64,000 nucleotides of DNA, taken from the NCBI GenBank assembly GCA_016930695.1, contig JAFGGD010000055.1:1-64000 (forward strand), given 5' to 3'. Under the pieces are notes generated by a model, which was not told the DNA's origin, made no database searches, and saw only the letters and a program-made list of their open reading frames with translations. The translations under genes were made by a program, and so were the position numbers. This DNA is from Candidatus Eisenbacteria bacterium (GTDB taxonomy: Bacteria > Orphanbacterota > Orphanbacteria > Orphanbacterales > Orphanbacteraceae). Positions within the stretch are counted from its first letter, which is position 1; the number at the start of each line of letters is the position of its first letter. Shown piece by piece: positions 9,335-18,690 of the stretch.

Positions 9335-10818
9335 GGCGGGACTGGGCGCGCCTGAGCGCGGGCGGCGCGGTGGGAAAAGGGATCGGCGCGGCGCGGGAGA
9401 TCCTTCTCGCCCGCTTCTTCGGGACCGGCGCCGTGGCGGACGCCTACCGCGGCTCTCTCACCCTCACCCTATCGCCGGTCCACCTGCTCACCACCAAGGC
9501 GGTGCAGAACTGCTTCGTTCCCCTCTACGCGCGCTACGCATCCTCGAACCCCGCGAAGGGGCGCGCCCTCTTCCAGTCCCTCCTCCTCTTCTTCGTCGCC
9601 CTCGGCCTCCTCCTCGCCGGCGCGCTCGCCCTCTTCGCCGGCCCGCTGGTGGAATTCGTGCTGCGCGGTTTCGACCCCGAGCGTTCTCTCTTGGCGGAAC
9701 GGATGCTCCGCATCTTCGCCGCCGGAGTTCCTTTTTACATATACTGTTCCGTCCTGGGCGCGCTCGGAGCGGCGCAAAAGGATTTCCTCATCCCCTCGCT
9801 CCGGCCGGGGCTGCAGAACCTCGGCATGACGGCGCTGATCGTCGTCGCCGCCCGGCGGGGCGAGCCGGCGCTGGCGGCGTACGGGTTCACCGCCACCTAC
9901 GCGGCGCTCGCCCTCTGGGCGACGGCGCATCTCGCCCGCCGCGGCCTTCTCCCCCTCCGGCCGGCGTTGGACCGCGAACTGGCCCGCGAAGCCTGGGCGC
10001 GCCTCTGGGTGCTGCTCCGGCCCCTCGTGGTCCTCTCCCTCCTCGTGGAAGCGAACATCCTGATCGAGCGGAACATCACATCGCGCATCGGCCCCGGGAG
10101 CGTCGCCGGCGTGGACTACGCCCGCTTCCTGACCGAGTCGGTCCACTTCCTCCTCGCCGTCCCCCTCGGCCTTCTCGGCCTCGCCTACTTCGCCGACCTG
10201 GGCGACCGGGAGACGTCGGAGAGGGCGGACCGGATGGTCGCGCTTCTTCTTCTCGCGACGGTTCCCATCTCCGTCTTCCTCGCGATCAACGGGCGGGACG
10301 TGCTTTCGATCCTTTATCTACGAGGAAAGTTCGACGAGCATTCCCTGGCGATCACCGGCCGCGCGCTGATCGGCCTCGGCGCCGGGCTCTGGGCGTTCAG
10401 CGCGAGCCACGTGCTGCAGCGCGTGTTGAACGCGCGCCTCAGGAACGGCGAGGTGCTCCGCGGCGAGGCGCTTTCGGTGGCGCTGAACGTGGCGTGCAAC
10501 GTCCTTCTCTACCGGTCCCTCGGCGTGCTCGCCATCGGAATCGGCGCGGCCGTCGGCCCGCTCGCTTCCTTCCTATACTATCTGCGGCGTATCGGGCCGG
10601 GGGACGGAACGCTCCGACGGACCGCCCTCCACCTGCTCGCCGCGGCGCCGTTCTACGCGTTTCTCTCCCTCGCCGCCGGGCGCCTCGCGGGAGGAGGCGC
10701 GATCGGACTCGCGACGCAGTGCGTTCTCGCCGCCGGATTCTGGGCGGCGGTTTTCTCGGCGCGCGCCGAAACGCGCGGCCTGATCCTCGAAAAAGCGGGC
10801 CGGAGGGACCATCGATGA
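9331..10818 (+). CDS. MurJ/MviN-like lipid flippase
   Basis: ATG 9331 overlaps the upstream stop and gives 495 residues. The sequence is a string of hydrophobic segments (about 12-14). The MOP-superfamily start AVGKGIGAAREILLARFFG and GTGAVADAYRGSLTL closely resembles MviN/MurJ proteins. These flip lipid-linked saccharides across the inner membrane. Its place between two glycosyltransferases suggests a dedicated glycan flippase. It could equally be a MurJ paralogue acting on lipid II; sequence alone cannot separate these. Confidence 0.85.
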   Translation: MRRDWARLSAGGAVGKGIGAAREILLARFFGTGAVADAYRGSLTLTLSPVHLLTTKAVQNCFVPLYARYASSNPAKGRALFQSLLLFFVALGLLLAGALALFAGPLVEFVLRGFDPERSLLAERMLRIFAAGVPFYIYCSVLGALGAAQKDFLIPSLRPGLQNLGMTALIVVAARRGEPALAAYGFTATYAALALWATAHLARRGLLPLRPALDRELAREAWARLWVLLRPLVVLSLLVEANILIERNITSRIGPGSVAGVDYARFLTESVHFLLAVPLGLLGLAYFADLGDRETSERADRMVALLLLATVPISVFLAINGRDVLSILYLRGKFDEHSLAITGRALIGLGAGLWAFSASHVLQRVLNARLRNGEVLRGEALSVALNVACNVLLYRSLGVLAIGIGAAVGPLASFLYYLRRIGPGDGTLRRTALHLLAAAPFYAFLSLAAGRLAGGGAIGLATQCVLAAGFWAAVFSARAETRGLILEKAGRRDHR

Positions 10819-11981
10819 GGCGCGGGCGGATCTGGTTCGTCACCCGCGCCCTGCCGGAGCACGGCGGCGGCGGGATGGAGCGGGTGGTCCGGGAAACCGC
10901 CTTCGGGCTCGCCGCGCGCGGTTGGCGGATCGACCTCGTCGTTCCTCGTCCTCCGATCCCGGTGGACGCCCCCGAGGGAGTGGAGATCCATCCGCTGGAC
11001 GCTCCCCACCACGTTCCCACCGCCCGCCTCGGCCGCGCCCTGCTCGGCTGGGCGGCGGACCGGAAGGAGACGCCGGACCTTCTCTTCTCCGCGGTTCTGT
11101 CGGCGGGAACGCTCGCCGCGCGCCGCCCCGAAATCCCCTCCCTCTTCCAGGCTCACGGAAGCTCCTGGGCCGAAGCGACGACCAAGCTCCGCGCCGGAGA
11201 CCCGCGCGGGCTCTTTCGGTTTTGGCTCTGGGCGGGCGCGGAGCGGCGCGCGCTCCCCCGCTTCGACCGGATCGTCGCGGTCGGGCCGGCGGTGCGCGCC
11301 TACTTCGAATCCCGCGCTTATCGGTTCCTCGATCCGGCGCGGATCGTCGAGATCCCGAACGGCATCGACCTCCGTCTCTTCGCGGACGGCGAGGCGCGGC
11401 GGCGGCGGGTACGGCAAGAGTTCGCCGTCGGCGCGGAGGAGCGGGTGATCCTCGCCGCCTGCCGGCTCATTCCGGAAAAGGGAGTGGGCGATCTTCTGCG
11501 CGCTTTCGAGAGGATGGAGGGGCGGGAGAGAACGCGTTTGTGGATCGCGGGGAGCGGGCGCGACGAGACGAGGCTCCGCGCCTACGTCCGCGAAAAGGGG
11601 CTGGACCGCGTCGCTTTTTTCGGCGCGCTCCCCCGGGAGAGGGTGATCGACCTCGTCCACGGCGCGGACCTGACCGCGCAGGTCGGGACGCGCCCCGAGG
11701 GGCTCCCCCTTCTCGTGCTGGAGTCGCTCGTCGCGGGAACGCCGGCGCTCGTCTCCGAGCGGATGCCCCTCCCCCTCTTCGGCGGCGAGTCATCGGTAAT
11801 GCGCGCCCGCCCGGGAGACGCGGACTCCATCGCCCGCGCCGTCGCGGAGGGGCTCCGCCTCGGCGCGCCCCGGCCGGACACGGCGGCGGCCGCGCGGGAG
11901 CGCTTCAGTCTGGAGCGCACCCTCGACGACTATGAAAAGGTGATCGCCGAAATATTAGAGGAACGAAGAAAACCGGGCTAG
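10815..11981 (+). CDS. Glycosyltransferase family 4 (GT-B fold)
   Basis: ATG 10815 overlaps the flippase stop (ATGA), giving 388 residues; the open frame extending upstream to 10494 is a shadow within the flippase. Start motif: IWFVTRALPEHGGGGMERVV, the Gly-rich N-terminal loop of GT4 enzymes. FQAHGSSWAE, EIPNGIDLRLF and RPEGLPLLVLESLVAGTP follow, the last being the donor-site E-x7-E region. It probably adds a sugar to the same glycan as its two upstream neighbours. The last 4 bases overlap the convergent SDR gene. Confidence 0.88.
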   Translation: MRRGRIWFVTRALPEHGGGGMERVVRETAFGLAARGWRIDLVVPRPPIPVDAPEGVEIHPLDAPHHVPTARLGRALLGWAADRKETPDLLFSAVLSAGTLAARRPEIPSLFQAHGSSWAEATTKLRAGDPRGLFRFWLWAGAERRALPRFDRIVAVGPAVRAYFESRAYRFLDPARIVEIPNGIDLRLFADGEARRRRVRQEFAVGAEERVILAACRLIPEKGVGDLLRAFERMEGRERTRLWIAGSGRDETRLRAYVREKGLDRVAFFGALPRERVIDLVHGADLTAQVGTRPEGLPLLVLESLVAGTPALVSERMPLPLFGGESSVMRARPGDADSIARAVAEGLRLGAPRPDTAAAARERFSLERTLDDYEKVIAEILEERRKPG

Positions 11982-12754
11982 TGGGTTTCCGCGCCGCCGG
12001 TGACGTTGATCGCCTGGCCGGTCATCCCGGTTGCGCGGGTCACGAGGAAATAGACCACCTCCGCCACCTCCTCCGGGGTTACCGCCCGCCTCAGCATGCT
12101 CTTTTCCGCGAGCAAGCGCTTGACGTCCTCGGGTGTCCTGCCGGTGACACGCGAGGCGGCGGCTATGGAGTCGCTCAGCAGCTTGGTCTCCACGTATCCC
12201 GGGCAGACCGCGTTCACGCGAATCCCGTCCCGGGCGGCCTCGGCGGCGAGGGATACGGTGAAGGCGTTCAGCGCCGCCTTGGAGGCGCAGTAGGCGCTGT
12301 TCAGCGCCGCCGGCGATTTTCCCATCCGCGAGGAGATGTTCACGATCTGGCCGTTACGCGAGCGGGCGAGGTGGGGGAGGCAGGCCTTGCTGAAGAAGTA
12401 CGCGCCGAAGATGTTGACGCGAAAATCTTCAATCCAACGTTCGGTCTCGGACAGGGCGACCGGCGAGATGTACTGCGCGCCGGCGTTGTTCACCAGGATG
12501 TCGACGCCGCCGAATGTGTCCGCGCAGGCGTCGACGCACTCCCGAACCGACCGCTCGTCCGAAACGTCGACGGGAACCGCGACGGCGCCCCCGCCGAGGG
12601 GGGCGAACTCGTCGGCGAGGCGGGCGATCTCCGCTTCGGTGCGGGCGGCGAGCACAAGCGACGCCCCCTCCCGCGCGAAACGGCGGGCGATGGCGGCGCC
12701 GATCCCTCGACCGGCGCCGCTCACGATCGCCGCGTGTCCGCTCAGTTCGCCCAT
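11978..12754 (-). CDS. Short-chain dehydrogenase/reductase
   Basis: This 258-residue classical SDR has the NAD(P) loop GAGRGIGAAIARRF, the NNAG motif, catalytic Ser in NISSRMG and YCASK (Tyr/Lys). Residues VDVSDERSV place the adenine-binding Asp. The family ranges from FabG to alcohol and sugar dehydrogenases, and the substrate is not evident. It lies 6 bases downstream of the aminotransferase, so the two are probably co-transcribed. Confidence 0.92.
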   Translation of the reverse strand: MGELSGHAAIVSGAGRGIGAAIARRFAREGASLVLAARTEAEIARLADEFAPLGGGAVAVPVDVSDERSVRECVDACADTFGGVDILVNNAGAQYISPVALSETERWIEDFRVNIFGAYFFSKACLPHLARSRNGQIVNISSRMGKSPAALNSAYCASKAALNAFTVSLAAEAARDGIRVNAVCPGYVETKLLSDSIAAASRVTGRTPEDVKRLLAEKSMLRRAVTPEEVAEVVYFLVTRATGMTGQAINVTGGAETH

Positions 12755-12760
12755 GGCCTC

Positions 12761-13924
12761 CTACCCGGCCAGATAATTACCGATCCGCTCCAGCGCCTTC
12801 CGGATGTTCTCCACCGAGTTGGCGTAGCTGAGGCGCAGGAAACCTTTGCCGTTGGACCCGAAGGAGGTGCCGGAGAGGGTGGCCACGCCGGCCTTCTGGA
12901 GAAGATCCCCCTCGAGCTCCTTGGAGGTGCGCCCCGTCCCGGTGATGTTCGGGAAAGCGTAGAAGGCGCCGCCCGGCATCCGGCAGGAGACGCCCGGAAG
13001 GTCGTTCAGTCCCTTCACGATCACTTCGCGCCGCCTGGCGAACTCGTCGCGCATAGTGGCGACCGCGTCCTGCGGCCCCGTGATCGCCTCGAGGGCTCCC
13101 CATTGGCTGAAATGGGACGTGCAGGAGATGGTGTTGATGTTCAGCCTCGTGATGTGCTCCACCAGCTCCTCGGGGAAGTGGCCGTAACCGAGCCGCCATC
13201 CCGTCATGGAGTAGGACTTGGAAAAGCCGTCCAGCAGGATGGCGCGCTCCGCCATCCCCGGGAAGGAGAGAATCGACTCGTGCTTTCCGTCGTAGATGAT
13301 GTTGATGTAGACCTCGTCGGTCAGCACATAAACATCGTGTTCGACGGCGACCTCGGCGATCGCCTCCAGATCCTTCTTGGAGAGGACGCCGCCGGTCGGG
13401 TTCTGGGGAGAGTTGATGATGATCAGCTTGGTTTTATCCGTCACCAGCGACCGGAACTCCGCCGGATCGAAGCGGAAATCCCTCTCCTCGCGAAGCATCA
13501 TCGGCACCGGCTTGGCGCCGACGAACTTGATCATCGATTCGTAGATCGGGAAGCCCGGGTTCGGGTAGATCACCTCGTCGCCGGGCTGGGCGACCGCCTG
13601 GATCAGGTGGCTCATCACCGGCTTGGCGCCGGGGGTGACCACCACGCGCTTCCAGTCCAGCTCCACCCCGCGTCGCTTGCCGGCGTCGGCCGCGATCGCC
13701 TTCCGGAGTTCGGGGATCCCCGGCGCCGGGCAGTAGCCGGTCTTGCCGTCGCGGAGCGCCTTGATCGCCGCTTCCTTGATGTTGTCGGGCGTGGTGAAAT
13801 CGGGCTCGCCGATCTCGAGGTGGATGATATCCTTCCCCTCCGCTTCGAGGGCCTTCGCCTTGGCCAGCACCTCGAAGGCGGTCTCGGTGCCGAGCCGCGA
13901 CATGCAGTCCGCCAGCTTCCTCAT
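12761..13924 (-). CDS. PLP-dependent class I/II aminotransferase
   Basis: ATG 13924 follows AAGGAGAAGG and gives 387 residues beginning MRKLADCMSRLGTET. It is a fold-type I aminotransferase. GEPDFTTPDNI and YCPAPGIPELR are typical of the aspartate/aromatic Igamma group. NPTGG contacts PLP, TDEVY holds the pyridine-binding Asp, SKSYSMTGWRLGY carries the Schiff-base Lys and LRLSYANS the carboxylate-binding Arg. It probably interconverts an amino acid and a 2-oxo acid with 2-oxoglutarate/glutamate; substrate unknown. Confidence 0.93.
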   Translation of the reverse strand: MRKLADCMSRLGTETAFEVLAKAKALEAEGKDIIHLEIGEPDFTTPDNIKEAAIKALRDGKTGYCPAPGIPELRKAIAADAGKRRGVELDWKRVVVTPGAKPVMSHLIQAVAQPGDEVIYPNPGFPIYESMIKFVGAKPVPMMLREERDFRFDPAEFRSLVTDKTKLIIINSPQNPTGGVLSKKDLEAIAEVAVEHDVYVLTDEVYINIIYDGKHESILSFPGMAERAILLDGFSKSYSMTGWRLGYGHFPEELVEHITRLNINTISCTSHFSQWGALEAITGPQDAVATMRDEFARRREVIVKGLNDLPGVSCRMPGGAFYAFPNITGTGRTSKELEGDLLQKAGVATLSGTSFGSNGKGFLRLSYANSVENIRKALERIGNYLAG

Positions 13925-14028
13925 CGTCCTTCTCCTTCTATCGATGGATGGGTGTGCCTCGCGTTTCAAGCGTCCATTGTGTCATTCGCCGGCGCCGAGG
14001 GTCAAGACGGATCGGGGGCGGCCGGCGC

Positions 14029-15759
14029 TCATCCCCGCCGCCGCACCTCCAAAGAGCGGAGCCGATTCAGCGCGGCGGCCAGCTCCAGGGAGCGAAAGGC
14101 GGCGTGGTCGCCGGCGGGACGCGGGGAGAGGAGTGCGAGCCCCTCCCGCGCCAGATCCTCCTCGACGGCGTCCAGGATCTCTTTCACGGTGCGGCGCCCG
14201 TCCATGTAGCGCTCTCGGGCGTAGAGGATCGCCTCGGCGATCGCCCGCGTCTGACTCGGGTCGACGATCTGCGAGACCGCCGAAAGGTCCACCGTTTCCT
14301 CGCCGAATTGGATGGTCCGAAGGCCGCGAATTTTGACGCTCATCTCCCGGCGGCCGCGGCTCGGGTCGACGCTCGCCCGGCTCGGGATCCTCTCCGCCAC
14401 GTCGCCGAAGCGATCTCCCCCTTCGGGGCGGCGCTCGGCGCGGTGCCTCTCGGCGATGGCGCGCGCGTCGGCCGTGGCGTCCCGCGGGAGATACGCCTCC
14501 ATGGCGATCACCGTGTCCGCCGCGTCGAAATAGTCGCCGCTCCCGCCGGCGACGATGACGGACGAAACGCCCCGCTCCTCGAAGAGCTGCCGCACTTTAT
14601 CCACGAAGGGAGTGATCGGCTCCTTCTCCTTGGCGATCAACTCCTGCATGCGGTGGTCGCGGATCATGAAGTTGGTCGCCGCCGTGTCCTCGTCGATGAG
14701 AAGGACCGACGCGCCCGCCTCGAGCGCCTCCAGGATGTTCGCCGCCTGAGAGGTGGAGCCGCTGGCGTTGTCGGTGGTGAAGTCGTCGGTGCGGCGGCCG
14801 TAGGGGAGTTCACCGATGAAGGGGGAGATGTCGGCGCCCGCCACGCGGCGGCCGTCCTCGGCGCGGATCTTCATCGCCCGCCCGTCGGCGACGACCCGTT
14901 CGCGGCCGTCGCCGGGAAGATGGTTGTAAACGCCGCGCTCCAGCGCGTGCAAGAGCGTCGACTTCCCGTGGAAGCCGCCCCCGACGATCAGCGTGACGCC
15001 GCGCGGGATTCCCATGCCGGTGACGGCGCCGGCGTTCGGCAGGCCGACGGAGACGCGGAGCGATTCGGGCGAGCGGAAGGGGACGGCCCCTTCGACGAGG
15101 GGGCGGTCGTCCACGCCGGAGCGGCGCGGCAGAACGGCGCCGTCGGCGACGAAGGCGATCAGGCCGCGCTCCGCGAGCGCCCCGCGGAGATGGTCCGCGT
15201 CCTCGTTCGTCCGAACCGCGCGGTCGATCGCCTCCGCGTCGAGGGCGGCGTACAGGAGGGAGGCGTCCACGATCTCCGGGAGGTCGCCGAGGAGCATCGC
15301 CTCCGCTTGGCGTCCGAGGACCCGGCGCCCCGCCGCGGGAAGACCGACCACGAAACGCGCCTCCACCCGGTCCCCGCCGACGATCACGGCGGTCCTCTCC
15401 AGCACCTCCTGGCCGGGCCGATCGATCTCGATGAGACCGCTCTTGCCGGACCCGCGGCGCTCGGCGGCGCCCCGGGCGGCGCGGGCGAAAGCGCGGGCGA
15501 GGACGCCGGCGAGGGCGATCGCGCGGCTCCTGTTCCGGCGCGTCGATTCCGGAAAGGCGGCGCGCGCCATGGGAACGAAGACGCGGAGCCTGCTCGGCGC
15601 CGCGAAGGGATCGCCCTGTACGTGGTCGATGGAGAGTTCGAATCCGGGGAAGGCGTACCGCCCGCGGATGTCCTTGTACGCTTTGTATCCCCGGCCGTCG
15701 ATGCGGCGGAGGAGGTCTCGGAGGGTTTCGCGGTCTTGGGTTCTCATGGATGGTTCCAT
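14029..15759 (-). CDS. ABC-class ATPase (PF09818-type predicted ATPase)
   Basis: This 576-residue protein resembles the stand-alone predicted ATPase of the ABC class. The N-terminal region has GRGYKAYKDIRGRY and FELSIDHVQGDPFA. The P-loop is IVGGGFHGKSTLLHAL (about residues 314-329), followed by FTTDNASGSTSQAANI (signature-like). Walker B is VLLIDEDTAATNFMIRD. No membrane segments or transporter partner are present. The role of the family is unknown to me. It starts 31 bases after lipA on the same strand. The exact start (15759 or 15747) is uncertain because neither ATG has a clear ribosome site. Confidence 0.85.
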   Translation of the reverse strand: MEPSMRTQDRETLRDLLRRIDGRGYKAYKDIRGRYAFPGFELSIDHVQGDPFAAPSRLRVFVPMARAAFPESTRRNRSRAIALAGVLARAFARAARGAAERRGSGKSGLIEIDRPGQEVLERTAVIVGGDRVEARFVVGLPAAGRRVLGRQAEAMLLGDLPEIVDASLLYAALDAEAIDRAVRTNEDADHLRGALAERGLIAFVADGAVLPRRSGVDDRPLVEGAVPFRSPESLRVSVGLPNAGAVTGMGIPRGVTLIVGGGFHGKSTLLHALERGVYNHLPGDGRERVVADGRAMKIRAEDGRRVAGADISPFIGELPYGRRTDDFTTDNASGSTSQAANILEALEAGASVLLIDEDTAATNFMIRDHRMQELIAKEKEPITPFVDKVRQLFEERGVSSVIVAGGSGDYFDAADTVIAMEAYLPRDATADARAIAERHRAERRPEGGDRFGDVAERIPSRASVDPSRGRREMSVKIRGLRTIQFGEETVDLSAVSQIVDPSQTRAIAEAILYARERYMDGRRTVKEILDAVEEDLAREGLALLSPRPAGDHAAFRSLELAAALNRLRSLEVRRRG

Positions 15760-15790
15760 CCGGAATGGGTTGCGATCCCATTTCCGATTC

Positions 15791-16675
15791 TCACAAGCGC
15801 CCGCTCTCTTTCAGCACTCCCACGATCGCTTCGGCGCGGTAGCTGCTCCGCACGAGCGGGCCGGATTCGGCGTGCAGGAAGCCGAGCGATTCGGCGTAGG
15901 CGCGCCACGCCTCGAAGCGCTCCGGCTCCACATAGCGGACCACGTCGGCGTGTTTGCGATCCGGCCGGAGATACTGGCCGATGGTGACCGCCTCGCAGCC
16001 GGCGTCACGCAGATCGCGGAGCAGCTTCTCCACCTCGTCGTCCCTCTCGCCGAGGCCGACCATGAGCCCGGACTTCACCACCTGCCGCGGCCGTTTGATG
16101 CGCACCGCCGTCCGGAGCACGCCGAGGGAACGCGCGTAGGTATGCTTGAAGCGGACCGTCGGGTAGAGGCGCTCCACCGTTTCGGTGTTGTGACCGATCA
16201 CGAGCGGGCCCGCTTCGATCACCGGGCGAAGGAGATCCTCCTCGCCGTCGAAGTCGGGGATCAGCACCTCCACCTCGGCGCCGGGAATCCTCTCCCGGAT
16301 CCACCGGACCGTCTCGGCGAAATGTCCCGCCCCTCGGTCCGGAAGGTCGTCCCGGTCCACCGAGGTGACGACCACGAAGCGGAGGCCCATCTCGGCGGCC
16401 GCGCCCGCGACCCGCTCCGGCTCCGCCGCGTCGGGAGGCGCCGGCCGCCCGCTGGTCACGGCGCAGAAGGCGCAGGCGCGCGTGCAGATCTCCCCCAATA
16501 TCAAGAAGGTGGCGGTCCCGGCGTTCCAGCACTCCTGGTGGTTCGGGCAGCGCGCCTCCTCGCAGACCGTGCAGAGTCCGCGGCTCCGGAGGGCGCCGCG
16601 CACCGCGCCGTAGGATTCCTTCACGCCGAGGCGGATTTTCAGCCAGGGAGGTTTGGGGGTCGGCCGTTCAGCCAT
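15791..16675 (-). CDS. lipA: Lipoyl synthase
   Basis: This 294-residue radical-SAM enzyme inserts two sulfur atoms into protein-bound octanoyl groups. The auxiliary cluster cysteines are in CTVCEEARCPNHQEC (CxxxxCxxxxxC pattern). The radical-SAM cluster is CTRACAFC. The conserved C-terminal RSSYRAE supplies the serine ligand. The start overlaps lipB by 8 bases. It completes a local lipoylation pathway with LipB and serves the E2 protein encoded upstream. Confidence 0.97.
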   Translation of the reverse strand: MAERPTPKPPWLKIRLGVKESYGAVRGALRSRGLCTVCEEARCPNHQECWNAGTATFLILGEICTRACAFCAVTSGRPAPPDAAEPERVAGAAAEMGLRFVVVTSVDRDDLPDRGAGHFAETVRWIRERIPGAEVEVLIPDFDGEEDLLRPVIEAGPLVIGHNTETVERLYPTVRFKHTYARSLGVLRTAVRIKRPRQVVKSGLMVGLGERDDEVEKLLRDLRDAGCEAVTIGQYLRPDRKHADVVRYVEPERFEAWRAYAESLGFLHAESGPLVRSSYRAEAIVGVLKESGRL

Positions 16676-17339
16676 GATGCGTTTCCTCGCGCGCGGCGCG
16701 GTCGAAGACCTCGGCGAAGCGCTCCGTCAGGCGGTCCGCCGCCTCGTCGACGGCGATCGGGCGGCCCGCGAGACGGGAGAGGGTGGTGACGCCGCGGTCC
16801 GAGATGCCGCAGGGAACGATGTGGCCGTAGGCGTCCAGATCGCAGCAGACGTTGAAGGCGAAACCGTGTGACGTGACCCAGCGGGAGATGCGGACGCCGA
16901 TGGCGGCGACCTTCTCCTTCCCGGCCCAAACGCCGGTGAGCCCCTTCACCCTCTCGCCAGCGACGCCGAAGTCCGCCATCGTCCGGAGGATCGCCTCCTC
17001 CAGGTCGCGCACGTAGCGCGCCACGTCCTTCCGGTCCGGCGCGAGATCGAGGATCGGATAGCCGACCAGCTGCCCCGGCCCGTGCCAGGTGACGTCCCCG
17101 CCCCGGTCGGTGTGGACCAGCTCGATCCCCAACTCTCGCCGCCGCGCCTCGCCGATCCTCACATGACCCAGGTCGCCGCGCCGCCCGAAGGTGTAGACCG
17201 ATCGGTGCTCCAGCAGGAGAAGCCGGTCTTCGATCTCGCCCGCCTTCCGGCGGCGGACCATCTCGCGCTGCAGGTCCCAAGCCTCCTCGAAACCGACCGT
17301 CCCGAGGCGGCTCACGACCAGGGGCCGCCGATCCTTCAC
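16668..17339 (-). CDS. lipB: Lipoyl(octanoyl) transferase
   Basis: This 223-residue protein starts at GTG 17339, which overlaps the E2 stop codon as GTGA. It moves octanoyl from acyl carrier protein to lipoyl domains. RGGDVTWHGPGQLVGYPIL is the family signature, KVAAIGVRISRWVTSHGFA includes the catalytic-site Lys, and IVPCGISDRGVTTL has the catalytic Cys. It lies between the E2 and lipA genes, consistent with co-expression of the complex and its cofactor machinery. Confidence 0.96.
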   Translation of the reverse strand: MKDRRPLVVSRLGTVGFEEAWDLQREMVRRRKAGEIEDRLLLLEHRSVYTFGRRGDLGHVRIGEARRRELGIELVHTDRGGDVTWHGPGQLVGYPILDLAPDRKDVARYVRDLEEAILRTMADFGVAGERVKGLTGVWAGKEKVAAIGVRISRWVTSHGFAFNVCCDLDAYGHIVPCGISDRGVTTLSRLAGRPIAVDEAADRLTERFAEVFDRAAREETHHG

Positions 17340-18637
17340 ACCATGACCTCCTCGGGGAGGTTCTCGATGCGCTCTTGGAAGCGGGCCATGAAACGGTCCG
17401 CCACGGCGCCGTCGATCAGACGGTGATCGAAGGTGAGCGAGAAGTACGCCATCTCGTGGACGGCGATCGCCTCCTCGCAGGTCACCACCGGGCGTTTCTT
17501 GACGCCGCCCATGCAGAGGATCGCCGCGTTCGGCTGGTTGATGACGGGTGTGCAGAAGAGCGCCCCGTAGGGCCCCGGATTGGTGACGGTGAAGGTGGCG
17601 CCGCGCACCTCTTCCGGCTTCAGCCGCCCGGCGCGGGCGCGGCCGCTCAGGTCCGCCAGAGCGCGCGCGACATCACCCAGCCCCATTCGTTCGGCGTTCC
17701 GGATCACCGGCACGATCAGGCCGTCCTCGAGGGCGACCGCCACGCCGATGTTCACCGATTTATGGAAGCGGATCGCGTCCCCCTCCACCGAGGCGTTCAT
17801 TACCGGGAACTCGAGAATCGCCGGCACCGCCGCATGCGCCACGAAGGCGGTGATGGTCGGCCGCGCGCCGTGCCTCTCCTCGAAGATCTTCTTGTATTTC
17901 GCCCGCAGGCTCTGCACGCGGGTCATGTCGATCTCGAACACGGTGGTGACATGCGGCGACGTCTGCTTGCTCCGAACCATATGCTCGGCGATCAGCTTCC
18001 GCATCTTCGTCATGGGAACGAGGCGGGAGCCCTCTTCGTCGGAAACGGAGGGTGGTGTGGGGGTCGACGCTTCCTCCGGTTTCGACGGAGGCGCGGGTGC
18101 GGGCGGCGCATCCCCCTTCGGCGGCTGGGCGGCGGCCCCGCTCTCGCCGGAAGGCCCGACCCGGGCGAGCACGTCCTCTTTGGTGATCCGACCGGCCCGC
18201 CCCGTTCCGGAGACGGCGGCGAGGTCGACCCCGTGCTCGCGCGCGACGTTCCTCGCGAGAGGCGAGGCGTGCACCTCCTCGGCGGGTTTCGGCGGGGCAT
18301 CCTTCTTCGCGACCGGCGCCTCGGACGGTTTCTTCTCCGGCGGCGCGGGCGCGGGCCCCGCCCCCTTTTGGGGCGCTTCCGCGGGCCCCTCCGCTTCCTC
18401 CGCCCCCTCCGTCTTCAGGGCCGCCACCCTCTCCCCCACCTTCACCTCCGCCCCTTCGGCGACGACGATCTTCCCCATCACGCCGGCGGCGGGGGATGGG
18501 ATCTCCGCGTCCACCTTGTCCGTGGAGATCTCGAAGAGAGGATCGTCCTTTTCGACACGGTCCCCCTCCTTCACGAGCCACTTGATCAGCGTCGCCTCGG
18601 TGACTCCCTCGCCGAGTTCCGGAAGCGTCACGTCCAT
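17336..18637 (-). CDS. Dihydrolipoamide acyltransferase (E2) of a 2-oxoacid dehydrogenase complex
   Basis: ATG 18637 has GGAG six bases upstream, giving 433 residues; an ATG four codons earlier is less well placed. A single lipoyl domain (about residues 1-75) has the modified Lys41 in STDKVDAE. It is followed by Pro/Ala/Glu-rich linkers, an E1/E3-binding domain (ASPLARNVAREHGVDL) and the catalytic domain ending FDHRLIDGAVADRF with the active-site His. The acyl specificity (pyruvate, branched-chain or 2-oxoglutarate) is not certain. No E1 gene lies within the window near this locus. Confidence 0.93.
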   Translation of the reverse strand: MDVTLPELGEGVTEATLIKWLVKEGDRVEKDDPLFEISTDKVDAEIPSPAAGVMGKIVVAEGAEVKVGERVAALKTEGAEEAEGPAEAPQKGAGPAPAPPEKKPSEAPVAKKDAPPKPAEEVHASPLARNVAREHGVDLAAVSGTGRAGRITKEDVLARVGPSGESGAAAQPPKGDAPPAPAPPSKPEEASTPTPPSVSDEEGSRLVPMTKMRKLIAEHMVRSKQTSPHVTTVFEIDMTRVQSLRAKYKKIFEERHGARPTITAFVAHAAVPAILEFPVMNASVEGDAIRFHKSVNIGVAVALEDGLIVPVIRNAERMGLGDVARALADLSGRARAGRLKPEEVRGATFTVTNPGPYGALFCTPVINQPNAAILCMGGVKKRPVVTCEEAIAVHEMAYFSLTFDHRLIDGAVADRFMARFQERIENLPEEVMV

Positions 18638-18690
18638 GTCGCTCTCCATCCTTCCCCGAAGGACGCCGCTCGCCGGCGCCCGCATTCGAT

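Noticed and set aside
11981-14209. Long plus-strand frame opposite the SDR and aminotransferase genes
   Set aside because: It is antisense to two well-supported genes and shows no motif, signal peptide or ribosome site.
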